Positions 1 to 5,166 are shown, counted from the first letter of the stretch. The stretch is DNA of 5,274 nt from Methanosarcina sp. (GCA_024280975.1 JAMXLQ010000034.1:1-5274); one strand, 5' to 3'. Translations and numbers: made by a program. Notes: a model not told the origin generated them from the sequence alone.

Positions 1-90
1 TCTCGTTTATGACTTGCGTTTTCAAGCAGAAAGTTTATAGGTGATCATGTACTTCTAAGGTTCGATCTGCAGCATTTAGCTAGCAGTATC

Positions 91-97
91 TATATTT
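91..97 (+). promoter_or_regulatory. Possible TATA box for the rpl7ae operon
   Basis: The heptamer TATATTT resembles an archaeal TATA box. It would place a transcription start roughly 25 bases downstream, near 115-122, giving rpl7ae a leader of about 115 bases that contains both hairpins described below. No convincing BRE purine-rich element precedes it. A second A/T-rich candidate, GTTTATAG at 33-40, is about as good. The promoter must lie somewhere in 1-200, but this assignment is weak and rests on sequence similarity only. Confidence 0.25.
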
Positions 98-130
98 CAA
101 CTCATTTACTCTTCGCATTGAAGTGACTCA

Positions 131-183
131 GGTTTTAACTTAAGAATCTGGATCTCAATGTTGACAGATATGTGTTAAAAACC
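131..183 (+). other. Predicted leader hairpin I upstream of rpl7ae
   Basis: GGTTTTAAC at 131-139 pairs with GTTAAAAACC at 174-183, giving nine base pairs with one bulged A. Inside, ATCTG at 146-150 pairs with CAGAT at 165-169, and TCA at 155-157 pairs with TGA at 162-164 around a four-base loop. The result is an extended imperfect hairpin in the probable mRNA leader of the ribosomal operon. No open reading frame explains it. A role in transcript stability or regulation is inference only, and the outer stem is A/T-rich, so it may be modest in stability. Confidence 0.4.
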
Positions 184-188
184 TATGA

Positions 189-222
189 TTGATGAAAAAT
201 TGCGGTACTCGCAATTTCGAAG
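189..222 (+). promoter_or_regulatory. K-turn-like hairpin II at the rpl7ae ribosome-binding site
   Basis: AAATTGCG (197-204) and CGCAATTT (210-217) form a perfect eight-base-pair stem around the loop GTACT. At its base the left strand reads TTGATGA (189-195) and the right strand CGAAGG (218-223). This can place G194 opposite A220 and A195 opposite G219, the tandem sheared G-A pairs of a kink-turn, with GAU (191-193) as the three-base bulge. TTGATGA also matches box C (RUGAUGA) at six of seven positions. The outer C-stem is weak: only U190-A221 and U189-G222 pair in register. The structure abuts and partly includes the GGAG site at 222-225. Because the downstream gene encodes the K-turn-binding protein L7Ae, an autoregulatory site is plausible, but this is inferred from pattern. 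Confidence 0.45.
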
Positions 223-233
223 GAGAATCTTAA

Positions 234-596
234 ATGGCACAATTAGCTAAATTCGACGTTCCAGAAGAACTTACAAACAAAGCACTTGAAGCTCTGGAGC
301 TTGCCAGAGACACTGGAAAGATTAAAAAAGGCACCAACGAAGCCACAAAAGCAATCGAGAGAGGCAATGCAAAGCTCGTCCTGATCGCAGAAGATATCGA
401 GCCTACCGAAATTGTTGCTCACATCGCTCCTCTTTCTGAAGAAAAAAACGCACCTTACATATTCATCAAAAACCAGAAGGAACTTGGTGCAGCCAGTGGA
501 CTTGGTGTGTCCTGTGCAACTGTCGCAATCGTAGATGCAGGAAAAGCAGCTGAAATGATCCAGGATATTGCCCAGAAGCTTGAAGCTCTTAAATAA
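234..596 (+). CDS. rpl7ae: Large ribosomal subunit protein eL8 / L7Ae
   Basis: This 120-residue protein is archaeal L7Ae, a 50S ribosomal protein that also binds kink-turns in box C/D and H/ACA guide RNAs and in archaeal RNase P RNA. The RNA-binding signature KGTNEATKAIERG is at residues 32-44, with the G33-T34-N35-E36 turn that contacts the sheared G-A pairs. The conserved LGAASGLGV segment is at 84-92, in the region that recognises the bulged base. Length is typical and the chain looks complete. The start is ATG at 234, preceded by AAGGAG (220-225) at good spacing. It is first of a plus-strand translation gene cluster, 24 bases ahead of rps28e. A K-turn-like hairpin overlaps the edge of its ribosome-binding site, suggesting feedback by its own product (inference). 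The identification itself is secure. Confidence 0.97.
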   Translation: MAQLAKFDVPEELTNKALEALELARDTGKIKKGTNEATKAIERGNAKLVLIAEDIEPTEIVAHIAPLSEEKNAPYIFIKNQKELGAASGLGVSCATVAIVDAGKAAEMIQDIAQKLEALK

Positions 597-608
597 TCCT
601 GATAACAT

Positions 609-614
609 GAGGTG
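609..614 (+). promoter_or_regulatory. Ribosome-binding site fixing the rps28e start
   Basis: GAGGTG matches the archaeal anti-Shine-Dalgarno sequence and lies six bases ahead of the ATG at 621. It contains the in-frame GTG at 612, which would otherwise extend the protein by three residues (M-L-I). A start codon inside its own binding site is unlikely, so the ATG at 621 is chosen. Confidence 0.75.
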
Positions 615-620
615 CTAATT

Positions 621-842
621 ATGGCTGACGAAAGCACAACCGGCGGTTTTGCTGCTGAGGTTATTGACGTTATCGGGAATACAGGTATGCACGGTGAAGC
701 CAGCCAGATCCAATGCAGGGTTCTGGAAGGCAGAGATAAGGGTCGTGTTATTACAAGAAACTGCGTAGGCCCTGTCCGCATTGGTGACATCCTGATGCTT
801 CTTGAGACATCAAGAGAAGCAAAGAAACTGACCACCAGATAA
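621..842 (+). CDS. rps28e: Small ribosomal subunit protein eS28
   Basis: This 73-residue protein is eS28, a small OB-fold protein of the archaeal/eukaryotic 30S/40S subunit, located near the mRNA exit channel at the platform. The diagnostic run is the segment from V36 to R45 (VLEGRDKGRV), followed by ITRNCVGPVRIGDILML. The GMHGEASQI stretch corresponds to the usual TGxxGEVTQV strand. The C-terminus, REAKKLTTR, is a slight variant of the common EREARRL ending. The start is ATG at 621, chosen over an in-frame GTG at 612 because of the GAGGTG site at 609-614. The gene lies between rpl7ae and rpl24e with short gaps, so it is very probably cotranscribed with them. Nothing indicates damage. Confidence 0.95.
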   Translation: MADESTTGGFAAEVIDVIGNTGMHGEASQIQCRVLEGRDKGRVITRNCVGPVRIGDILMLLETSREAKKLTTR

Positions 843-848
843 GAAAGC

Positions 849-853
849 GGTGA
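849..853 (+). promoter_or_regulatory. Ribosome-binding site favouring the second ATG of rpl24e
   Basis: GGTGA lies one base before the ATG at 855 and four bases before the ATG at 858. Two ATG codons are adjacent, and the longer spacing favours the second, which gives a 62-residue protein beginning MEQRKC. Either start yields the same product apart from one methionine. Confidence 0.6.
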
Positions 854-857
854 GATG

Positions 858-1046
858 ATGGAACAGAGGAAATGCTATTTTTGCGGGAAGATGCTGGAGC
901 CCGGAACTGGTAAACTCTACGTCAAGAAAGACGGTTCTACCTATTACATGCACTCTTCCAAGTGTATGAGCAACTTCAACCTGGGTAGGCTTCCAAGGCG
1001 TACCGAATGGACCGAGAAAGGCAAAATCCAGTTGAAGAAAGCATAA
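858..1046 (+). CDS. rpl24e: Large ribosomal subunit protein eL24 (zinc-ribbon type)
   Basis: This 62-residue protein is archaeal eL24, a small zinc-binding protein of the 50S subunit (PF01246-type TRASH/zinc-ribbon fold). The first zinc knuckle is C6-X2-C9 (CYFCGK), followed by the family signature PGTGKLYVKKDG at residues 15-26. The second knuckle normally reads C-X3-C (CSSKC). Here it reads H32-S-S-K-C36, so the third ligand position is histidine. Histidine can still bind zinc, giving a possible C-C-H-C site. The basic tail, GRLPRRTEWTEKGKIQLKKA, is intact. The gene follows rps28e by 15 bases and precedes ndk by 47, in the same transcription direction. The first of two adjacent ATG codons (855) is a less likely start because it nearly touches the ribosome-binding site. 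Confidence 0.95.
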   Translation: MEQRKCYFCGKMLEPGTGKLYVKKDGSTYYMHSSKCMSNFNLGRLPRRTEWTEKGKIQLKKA

Positions 1047-1093
1047 AGTAATAGAGTTACCAGTTTATTTGTTCGGATTATTAAGGTGTACAC

Positions 1094-1543
1094 ATGGAAC
1101 AGACATACGTTATGGTAAAGCCTGACGGAGTCCAGCGCGGGCTGGTCGGAGAGATAGTTTCCAGAATTGAGAAACGGGGTCTGAAACTCGTCGCTCTCAG
1201 GATGAACGTTATCAGTGAAGCCACTGCAAAAGAACATTACAGTGAACATGCAGCCAGGCCTTTCTTCCCCTCTCTTATCGAATTCATCACCTCCGGCCCT
1301 TCGGTCTCAATGGTAGTTGCCGGAAAAGATGCAATTAGGGTTATGAGGGCTATAAATGGAGCTACAAACCCTGTGGATGCTGCTCCCGGAACAATCCGTG
1401 GGGATTTTGCTCTGGATGTAGGCAGAAATGTAGTTCATGCATCCGACTCTCCAGAAGCTGCAGCAAGGGAAATTGCAATTCACTTTAAGGACTCCGAAAT
1501 CGGGAAATATTCCAGAATCGATGAGGTCTGTCTGTACGAATAA
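1094..1543 (+). CDS. ndk: Nucleoside diphosphate kinase
   Basis: This 149-residue cytoplasmic enzyme transfers the gamma phosphate from ATP to nucleoside diphosphates through a phosphohistidine, supplying GTP, CTP, UTP and dNTPs. The active-site signature NVVHASDS places the catalytic histidine at H115. The other expected active-site residues are present: K9 (in VKPDGVQRG), Y49, R55, T91, R102 and N112. The ATNP and PGTIRGDF segments at 90-105 are canonical. Length is typical of the family. Its start is ATG at 1094 with AAGGTG (1083-1088) five bases upstream. In archaea ndk often sits between rpl24e and infB, as here, which fits a supply of GTP for translation. The gap to infB is unusually long and structured. 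Confidence 0.97.
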   Translation: MEQTYVMVKPDGVQRGLVGEIVSRIEKRGLKLVALRMNVISEATAKEHYSEHAARPFFPSLIEFITSGPSVSMVVAGKDAIRVMRAINGATNPVDAAPGTIRGDFALDVGRNVVHASDSPEAAAREIAIHFKDSEIGKYSRIDEVCLYE

Positions 1544-1544
1544 A

Positions 1545-1619
1545 GCAGGTACATCAAAGCCTTTTCGTGCTCCTGAAGCTTCAGGGCATGAACTTGGCCT
1601 TTGTTTATCCGGTACCTGC
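1545..1619 (+). other. Strong multi-tier predicted RNA hairpin in the ndk-infB spacer
   Basis: The outer stem pairs GCAGGTAC (1545-1552) perfectly with GTACCTGC (1612-1619). A middle stem pairs CAAAGCC (1555-1561) with GGCCTTTG (1596-1603), with one bulged C at 1598. TT (1564-1565) pairs with AA (1591-1592). CGTG (1566-1569) then pairs with CATG (1587-1590), including one G-U pair. The tip is TCCTGA (1571-1576) against TCAGGG (1581-1586) around the loop AGCT. In total about 27 base pairs lie in 75 bases, beginning two bases after the ndk stop codon. No T-tract follows, so it does not look like a simple terminator. It may be a processing or stability element, or part of the infB leader; these are inferences. 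Folding was done by eye. Confidence 0.55.
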
Positions 1620-1624
1620 AATAT

Positions 1625-1650
1625 GGGTCTGTCAGGGGAAACCCGGACCC
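1625..1650 (+). other. GNRA-capped hairpin in the infB leader
   Basis: GGGTCT (1625-1630) pairs with GGACCC (1645-1650), including one T-G pair. After a four-base bulge, GTCA, GGG (1635-1637) pairs with CCC (1642-1644) around the tetraloop GAAA (1638-1641). The GNRA loop closed by G-C pairs is typical of functional structured RNA. It ends about 49 bases before the infB start. It sits beside the larger hairpin at 1545-1619, so the whole ndk-infB spacer may fold as one unit. Confidence 0.5.
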
Positions 1651-1685
1651 TTCTGGACCTGCAGCAAATTAAGACGCGGGAATGA

Positions 1686-1692
1686 GAGAGGT
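1686..1692 (+). promoter_or_regulatory. Ribosome-binding site fixing the infB start
   Basis: GAGAGGT lies seven bases ahead of the ATG at 1700. It falls inside the extension that would result from starting at the in-frame ATG at 1682, which itself lacks a good upstream site. This supports the shorter 591-residue protein beginning MADKK. Confidence 0.7.
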
Positions 1693-1699
1693 TTTGCAT

Positions 1700-3475
1700 A
1701 TGGCCGACAAGAAAAATTTAAGAACTCCTATAGTCTGCGTGATGGGGCACGTCGACCACGGGAAAACAACTCTGCTGGACAAGATCAGAGGTACCGCAAT
1801 TGTCAGTGGAGAAGCCGGGGCCATCACCCAGCACATCGGGGCGACCGAAGTCCCAATAGACGTTATTATCAACAAGCTTGGGGACCCAAGGCTTCGGGAT
1901 AGGTTCATAGTGCCAGGGCTGCTCTTTATTGATACGCCTGGACATCATGCCTTTACAACTTTAAGAAGCAGGGGAGGCGCCCTTGCCGATCTTGCAATTG
2001 TTGTAGTTGACATAAATGAAGGCTTCAAGCCTCAGACCTATGAAAGCCTGCAGATCTTAAAGCGGTTCAAAACTCCTTTTGTTGTTGTTGCCAATAAGAT
2101 TGACAGGATTAGCGGTTGGGTTTCACAAAAAGACCTGCCTTTTGCGGCTACTTTCAAAAAACAGTCCGAAGACGTCCAGGCTCGGATTGAGACAAAGCTC
2201 GACGAGGTAATAGGTGAATTATACAATCAAGGTTTTGCAGCAGAACGGTACGACAGGGTTACAAATTTCCAGAAAACTCTGGGTGTTGTGCCTGTAAGTG
2301 CTGTTACAGGCGAAGGAATTCCTGATGTCTTGATGGTACTCCTCGGTCTGGCCCAGAAATTCCTTGAAGCAAACCTACAGTATAGTGCCAAAGGGCCTGG
2401 AGTCGGTACTGTGCTTGAGGTCAAGGAAGAAAAAGGCCTTGGTGCAACTCTTGATATTATTCTTTACGACGGTACTTTGAAAAAGGGCGATACTGTTGTC
2501 ATAGGAAGCCTGGGAGAACCAATCCAGACGAAGGTACGGGCTCTCTTGAAACCTAGAGAACTTTCTGAGATTCGCTACGAGAGCAAGTTCAAACAGGTAA
2601 ATAAAGTCACGGCTGCAGCTGGTGTAAAGATTTCGGCTCCTGGTCTTGAAGGTGCCCTTGCAGGCTCTCCCATCAGAGTTGCTACTGAAGAAAACCTTGA
2701 TGAAATTGTGGCCCAGGTAAAATCCGAGATCGATGAAGTCAGGATTGATACCGGTTCAGTAGGAATCATGATCAAAGCCGATACCTTGGGCTCCCTTGAA
2801 GCCCTTGTCCATGAATTCCAGAAAGATAAGGTTCCTATCAGGAAAGCCGAAGTGGGAGATATCTCGCACCGAGATGCAATTGAGGCTTCAACAGTCGAAG
2901 ATCCTCTTTACTCTGTGCTTATAGGTTTCAACGTCAAAGTTCACCCTGATGCTAGAGATTTCCTGCAGGAAAGTAATGTCAAGGTATTCTCAAGTGATGT
3001 AATCTATCGCCTGGTTGAAGATTACCAGAAATATGTAAAAGAGCAGCAGGAAAAGGCTGAACAGAAGATTTTCGAAACGATAATCCGTCCGGGAAAATTC
3101 AAAATCCTTCCTGGCTGCGTATTCCGCCAGAGTAAACCCGCAGTTGTTGGTGTAAGAGTACTTGGCGGAGTCGTGAGGACAAACGCAGAAGTTATGCTTG
3201 AAAACGGAAACGTTATAGGTAAAATCAAAGGTCTGCAGTCCGAAGGAGAAAATATCCCATCTGCAAGGGTAGGCAAAGAGGTTGCAATGGCAATTGAAGG
3301 TGCAACCGTAGGCAGGCAGATCAAAGAAGAGGATGTGCTCTATATCAATGTGCCTGAAAGGCATGCCAAAGTTCTTGAGCACGAAATCTATGATTCCCTT
3401 TCAACCGATGAAAAGGAAACTCTTGATATTTTCCTTTCCCTGAAAAGAAAAGGTAATCCTTTCTGGGCAAAATAA
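1700..3475 (+). CDS. infB: Translation initiation factor aIF5B (IF2-like GTPase)
   Basis: This 591-residue cytoplasmic GTPase is the archaeal orthologue of eIF5B. It promotes joining of the ribosomal subunits and works with aIF1A. The G domain has G1 GHVDHGKT (16-23), switch I with T43 in AITQHIG, G3 DTPGH (78-82) with the probable catalytic H82, G4 NKID (132-135) and G5 SAVTG (200-204). Domain II, a beta barrel, starts near residue 235. Domain III carries KADTLGSLEAL (359-369) and GDIS (386-389). A charged helix, about 436-456, leads to domain IV, and the C-terminus ends in the conserved NPFWAK tail. It lacks the long N-terminal extension of bacterial IF2 and eukaryotic eIF5B, as is usual for archaea. 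No intein interrupts it. The ATG at 1700 is preferred to that at 1682. Confidence 0.97.
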   Translation: MADKKNLRTPIVCVMGHVDHGKTTLLDKIRGTAIVSGEAGAITQHIGATEVPIDVIINKLGDPRLRDRFIVPGLLFIDTPGHHAFTTLRSRGGALADLAIVVVDINEGFKPQTYESLQILKRFKTPFVVVANKIDRISGWVSQKDLPFAATFKKQSEDVQARIETKLDEVIGELYNQGFAAERYDRVTNFQKTLGVVPVSAVTGEGIPDVLMVLLGLAQKFLEANLQYSAKGPGVGTVLEVKEEKGLGATLDIILYDGTLKKGDTVVIGSLGEPIQTKVRALLKPRELSEIRYESKFKQVNKVTAAAGVKISAPGLEGALAGSPIRVATEENLDEIVAQVKSEIDEVRIDTGSVGIMIKADTLGSLEALVHEFQKDKVPIRKAEVGDISHRDAIEASTVEDPLYSVLIGFNVKVHPDARDFLQESNVKVFSSDVIYRLVEDYQKYVKEQQEKAEQKIFETIIRPGKFKILPGCVFRQSKPAVVGVRVLGGVVRTNAEVMLENGNVIGKIKGLQSEGENIPSARVGKEVAMAIEGATVGRQIKEEDVLYINVPERHAKVLEHEIYDSLSTDEKETLDIFLSLKRKGNPFWAK

Positions 3476-3491
3476 TGCTTGTAAGTTACAT

Positions 3492-3544
3492 TTATGTTCA
3501 GAATTATGTTCAGGATGCGCGTAAGGTTCAGGTAAAAATTCAGG
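3492..3544 (+). repeat. Four TTCAG boxes with 12-18-12 spacing
   Basis: TTCAG occurs at 3497, 3509, 3527 and 3539, so successive boxes are 12, 18 and 12 bases apart. The last three extend to TTCAGG. The first two belong to a ten-base direct repeat, TTATGTTCAG, at 3492-3501 and 3504-3513. The array lies in the infB-rps6e gap where a promoter or operator for rps6e could be. All boxes are in the same orientation and reading phase. Their meaning is unknown: regulator-binding site, slippage product or chance. Confidence 0.45.
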
Positions 3545-3615
3545 AAAATCCGAGTACATTTCTAACAGAAAGGCAAAGGAATTATTAAATTAAATCTGAT
3601 ATTGGAGGATTTCAC

Positions 3616-4023
3616 ATGGCTAATTTCAAAGTTGTAGTTTCTGACACAAAAGAAGGACGTGCTTACCAGATTGATGTAAAAGATGCTGAGGCAAACGCAT
3701 TAATCGGAAAGTCAATAGGCAATGTTGTTGATGGTGCTCTTTTCGGCCTGGCCGGATACAAAGTCCAGATCACTGGCGGCTGTGACGGTAGTGGTTTTGT
3801 TATGAGACCTGATCTTCCTGGTTACAGAAGGCAGAGAGTTCTGCTGGCAGTAGGTGTGGGTTACACCCCCAAACATCCAGGGCAACGCAGGAGAAAGATG
3901 ATACGTGGCAAGGAAATTGCTCCTGACATCGTCCAGGTGAATGCAAAAATCGTAGAATATGGCAGCAAATCCATAAAAGCTCTTCTTGGCCTCGAAGCCG
4001 CAGAAGAAGCTTCAGCAGAGTGA
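3616..4023 (+). CDS. rps6e: Small ribosomal subunit protein eS6
   Basis: This 135-residue protein is archaeal eS6, a 30S subunit component without the long phosphorylated C-terminal tail of the eukaryotic protein. Signature segments are GGCDGSGFVMRPDLPG (54-69) and GVGYTPKHPGQRRRKMIRG (80-98), followed by IVQVN (105-109). The first usually reads GGSD, so C56 stands in place of serine. The short tail, AAEEASAE, is acidic and alanine-rich. The start is ATG at 3616, with GGAGG (3604-3608) seven bases upstream, the strongest Shine-Dalgarno site in the window. It lies 140 bases beyond infB in the same direction, so it may have its own promoter in addition to read-through. A hairpin and T-tracts follow its stop codon, marking the end of the plus-strand cluster. 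Confidence 0.96.
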   Translation: MANFKVVVSDTKEGRAYQIDVKDAEANALIGKSIGNVVDGALFGLAGYKVQITGGCDGSGFVMRPDLPGYRRQRVLLAVGVGYTPKHPGQRRRKMIRGKEIAPDIVQVNAKIVEYGSKSIKALLGLEAAEEASAE

Positions 4024-4032
4024 TTTTTCAAG

Positions 4033-4105
4033 TTCCGCCTGCGGGCGGGATTTAAACACTTTTCGTATTACTTCTCTTTTTGATTTCGCTGTTTTTTCTT
4101 TCTTT
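4033..4105 (+). terminator. Terminator after rps6e: GC hairpin followed by T-tracts
   Basis: CCGCC (4035-4039) pairs with GGCGG (4044-4048) around the loop TGCG, and TT/GA outside can add two weaker pairs. The stem begins 11 bases after the rps6e stop codon. T-runs follow at 4077-4081 and 4092-4097, with further T-rich sequence to 4105. Archaeal RNA polymerase terminates mainly on T-tracts, so this is a convincing end to the translation gene cluster. Confidence 0.7.
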
Positions 4106-4168
4106 ATAGTGTTCTATTGTCATTATTTCAATAGAGATATTTCTATGCCTAGTTTCTCATGCTTTGCC

Positions 4169-4176
4169 TTTATATA
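4169..4176. promoter_or_regulatory. Consensus-like archaeal TATA box in the convergent gap
   Basis: TTTATATA matches the archaeal TATA consensus (TTTAWATA) exactly. Read on the plus strand, it would start a transcript near 4197-4203, just where the 12-base tandem repeats begin. The site is nearly symmetric, and a BRE-like GTAGAA lies beside it on the minus strand, so direction is uncertain. No protein gene follows in either direction within reasonable distance. The surrounding DNA is A/T-rich, so a chance match is possible. Confidence 0.4.
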
Positions 4177-4202
4177 TTCTACTTTTCTATAGAAGAATTC
4201 TC

Positions 4203-4238
4203 GATACTGTGATTGATGCTGTGATTGATACTGTGATT
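4203..4238 (+). repeat. Three tandem 12-base repeats, GATRCTGTGATT
   Basis: The unit is present at 4203-4214, 4215-4226 and 4227-4238. Copies one and three are identical, and copy two differs by a single A-to-G change. The third copy runs into the left arm of the inverted repeat at 4234-4294. No reading frame of note spans it. The repeats could be protein-binding sites, part of a transcript from the TATA box at 4169, or a simple tandem duplication. Confidence 0.8.
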
Positions 4239-4294
4239 TTACAGAATCTTCAGCACATTACTCTAGGTAGTGTGCCAATTTTTCTGTAAAATCA
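4234..4294. repeat. Long two-tier inverted repeat, possible small RNA or mobile remnant
   Basis: The left arm at 4234-4246 is perfectly complementary to the right arm at 4282-4294 (13 base pairs, core GATTTTACAG/CTGTAAAATC). Inside lies a second stem, GCACATTAC (4253-4261) with GTAGTGTGC (4267-4275), nine pairs with one G-T pair and a five-base loop. The two stems are separated by six bases on each side. The structure lies between convergent genes, more than 200 bases from either stop codon's terminator region on the rps6e side and about 107 bases from the other stop. It lacks a T-tract, so it is not an obvious terminator. A small RNA or a tiny palindromic element are alternatives. Confidence 0.6.
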
Positions 4295-4388
4295 TAAATC
4301 TTAGTAAGTTGGTAGCTGGAGAATCCAACATCAAGAGAATTTCATAAAATCCCAACAAGTATCTTTATTTCACAAACCTGTGTATACA

Positions 4389-4410
4389 GATAACCGAAAA
4401 TTTAGTTATC
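4389..4410 (-). terminator. Weak hairpin spanning the stop codon of the membrane protein gene
   Basis: GATAAC (4389-4394) pairs with GTTATC (4405-4410). The loop holds the stop codon of the minus-strand gene. No strong T-tract follows on the minus strand, so its role in termination is doubtful. It is listed because no better terminator is visible for that gene. Confidence 0.25.
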
Positions 4411-5052
4411 CGAATTTTGTTTATGCTGTGACCATTTTATTCCCAAAACCAGAAGTACCAGTAGTGCTCCAAGAATTATACTTCCTTTTAAAATAGGAAG
4501 AATAGGATAATCAAGTACGAGACAGCGTACAAAAATGAAAACACATGCGATTACATAGAAAATCAGCAATTTCATAGGATCCTTTCGATCCACTTCTCTT
4601 TCACCAAATACAATCTTTGATAACGTGCCTCCGACAAACAATAAAATTAAAATCCAAAATATTTGATCTATCTTATAAACTAAAGAAGCGTAGAGGTAAC
4701 CGATATACAGAAGTATTGTAATAATCAGAAGACGCATATTTTTGCGGATTGATGAGAGAATGCTAGTTTTTTCTTTTTTAGAAATATCTGGGATTTTGTC
4801 TTCATAGCTCTTTGATCGAAAAATGTAGTCTATTATTAAAAAAATAGAGGGATTATCAATTTTTTCCTTTTTTCTATACCAGACCATAAGTGAGAAATGT
4901 ATAGCTGTTACGAGGAAAGCCAGGATAAATGTCCCTGGTACTCCTACTGATATGTATCTTTCCATATCTAAGTATCCAATTATTAAGAAAGAAAAGAAAT
5001 ATACTGGCAATGAACGCCATAACTCTTCTTTTTCAATTGGGCCTATATTCAT
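4402..5052 (-). CDS. Unrecognised multi-pass membrane protein
   Basis: I do not recognise this 216-residue protein. About six hydrophobic stretches can be seen, roughly at residues 15-30, 38-58, 108-126, 131-148, 162-180 and 187-206. They point to an integral membrane protein. A charged, lysine-rich segment, about 60-105, separates the second and third helices and is probably cytoplasmic by the positive-inside rule. No catalytic motif, metal site or transport signature is evident. The start is the ATG at 5050-5052, with GGTGA (minus strand, 5060-5064) seven bases upstream, so it looks translated. Codons are A/T-rich, with many ATA and TTT, unlike the neighbouring ribosomal genes. It converges on rps6e and shows no operon partner here. 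The function is unknown, but the gene itself is likely real. Confidence 0.75.
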   Translation of the reverse strand: MNIGPIEKEELWRSLPVYFFSFLIIGYLDMERYISVGVPGTFILAFLVTAIHFSLMVWYRKKEKIDNPSIFLIIDYIFRSKSYEDKIPDISKKEKTSILSSIRKNMRLLIITILLYIGYLYASLVYKIDQIFWILILLFVGGTLSKIVFGEREVDRKDPMKLLIFYVIACVFIFVRCLVLDYPILPILKGSIILGALLVLLVLGIKWSQHKQNSDN

Positions 5053-5166
5053 ATATTAATCACCGCTGTACCTTCTGGAGGTTTAAACTCAAAATCAGCT
5101 TTTTTCTAAACTCCAACTCACAAAAACTGCAAAAAATATTGTTTTGGCTCTGTAGTACCTCTTAAA

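Noticed and set aside
243..608. Minus-strand 121-codon frame opposite rpl7ae
   Set aside because: It is the shadow of a secure ribosomal protein gene, is cysteine- and phenylalanine-rich in an unnatural way, and matches no family I know.
1437..1685. Plus-strand 82-codon frame overlapping the end of ndk
   Set aside because: It starts inside ndk in another frame, has no ribosome-binding site and no recognisable product.
1682..1699. Six-residue N-terminal extension of aIF5B from the ATG at 1682
   Set aside because: The extension contains the GAGAGGT ribosome-binding site of the ATG at 1700, and no good site precedes 1682.
1567..1902. Plus-strand frame crossing the ndk-infB spacer into infB
   Set aside because: It overlaps the infB G domain in another frame, lacks a ribosome-binding site, and the spacer is better explained as structured RNA.
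3986..4192. Plus-strand 68-codon frame after rps6e
   Set aside because: It begins inside rps6e in another frame and runs through the terminator T-tracts, giving a phenylalanine-rich sequence typical of translated A/T-rich DNA.
4203..4238. The three 12-base repeats as a CRISPR array
   Set aside because: The units are short and directly adjacent with no spacers, and no cas genes are present.
4929..5165. Plus-strand 78-codon frame opposite the membrane protein start
   Set aside because: It is antisense to a better-supported gene with a ribosome-binding site and has no recognisable features.
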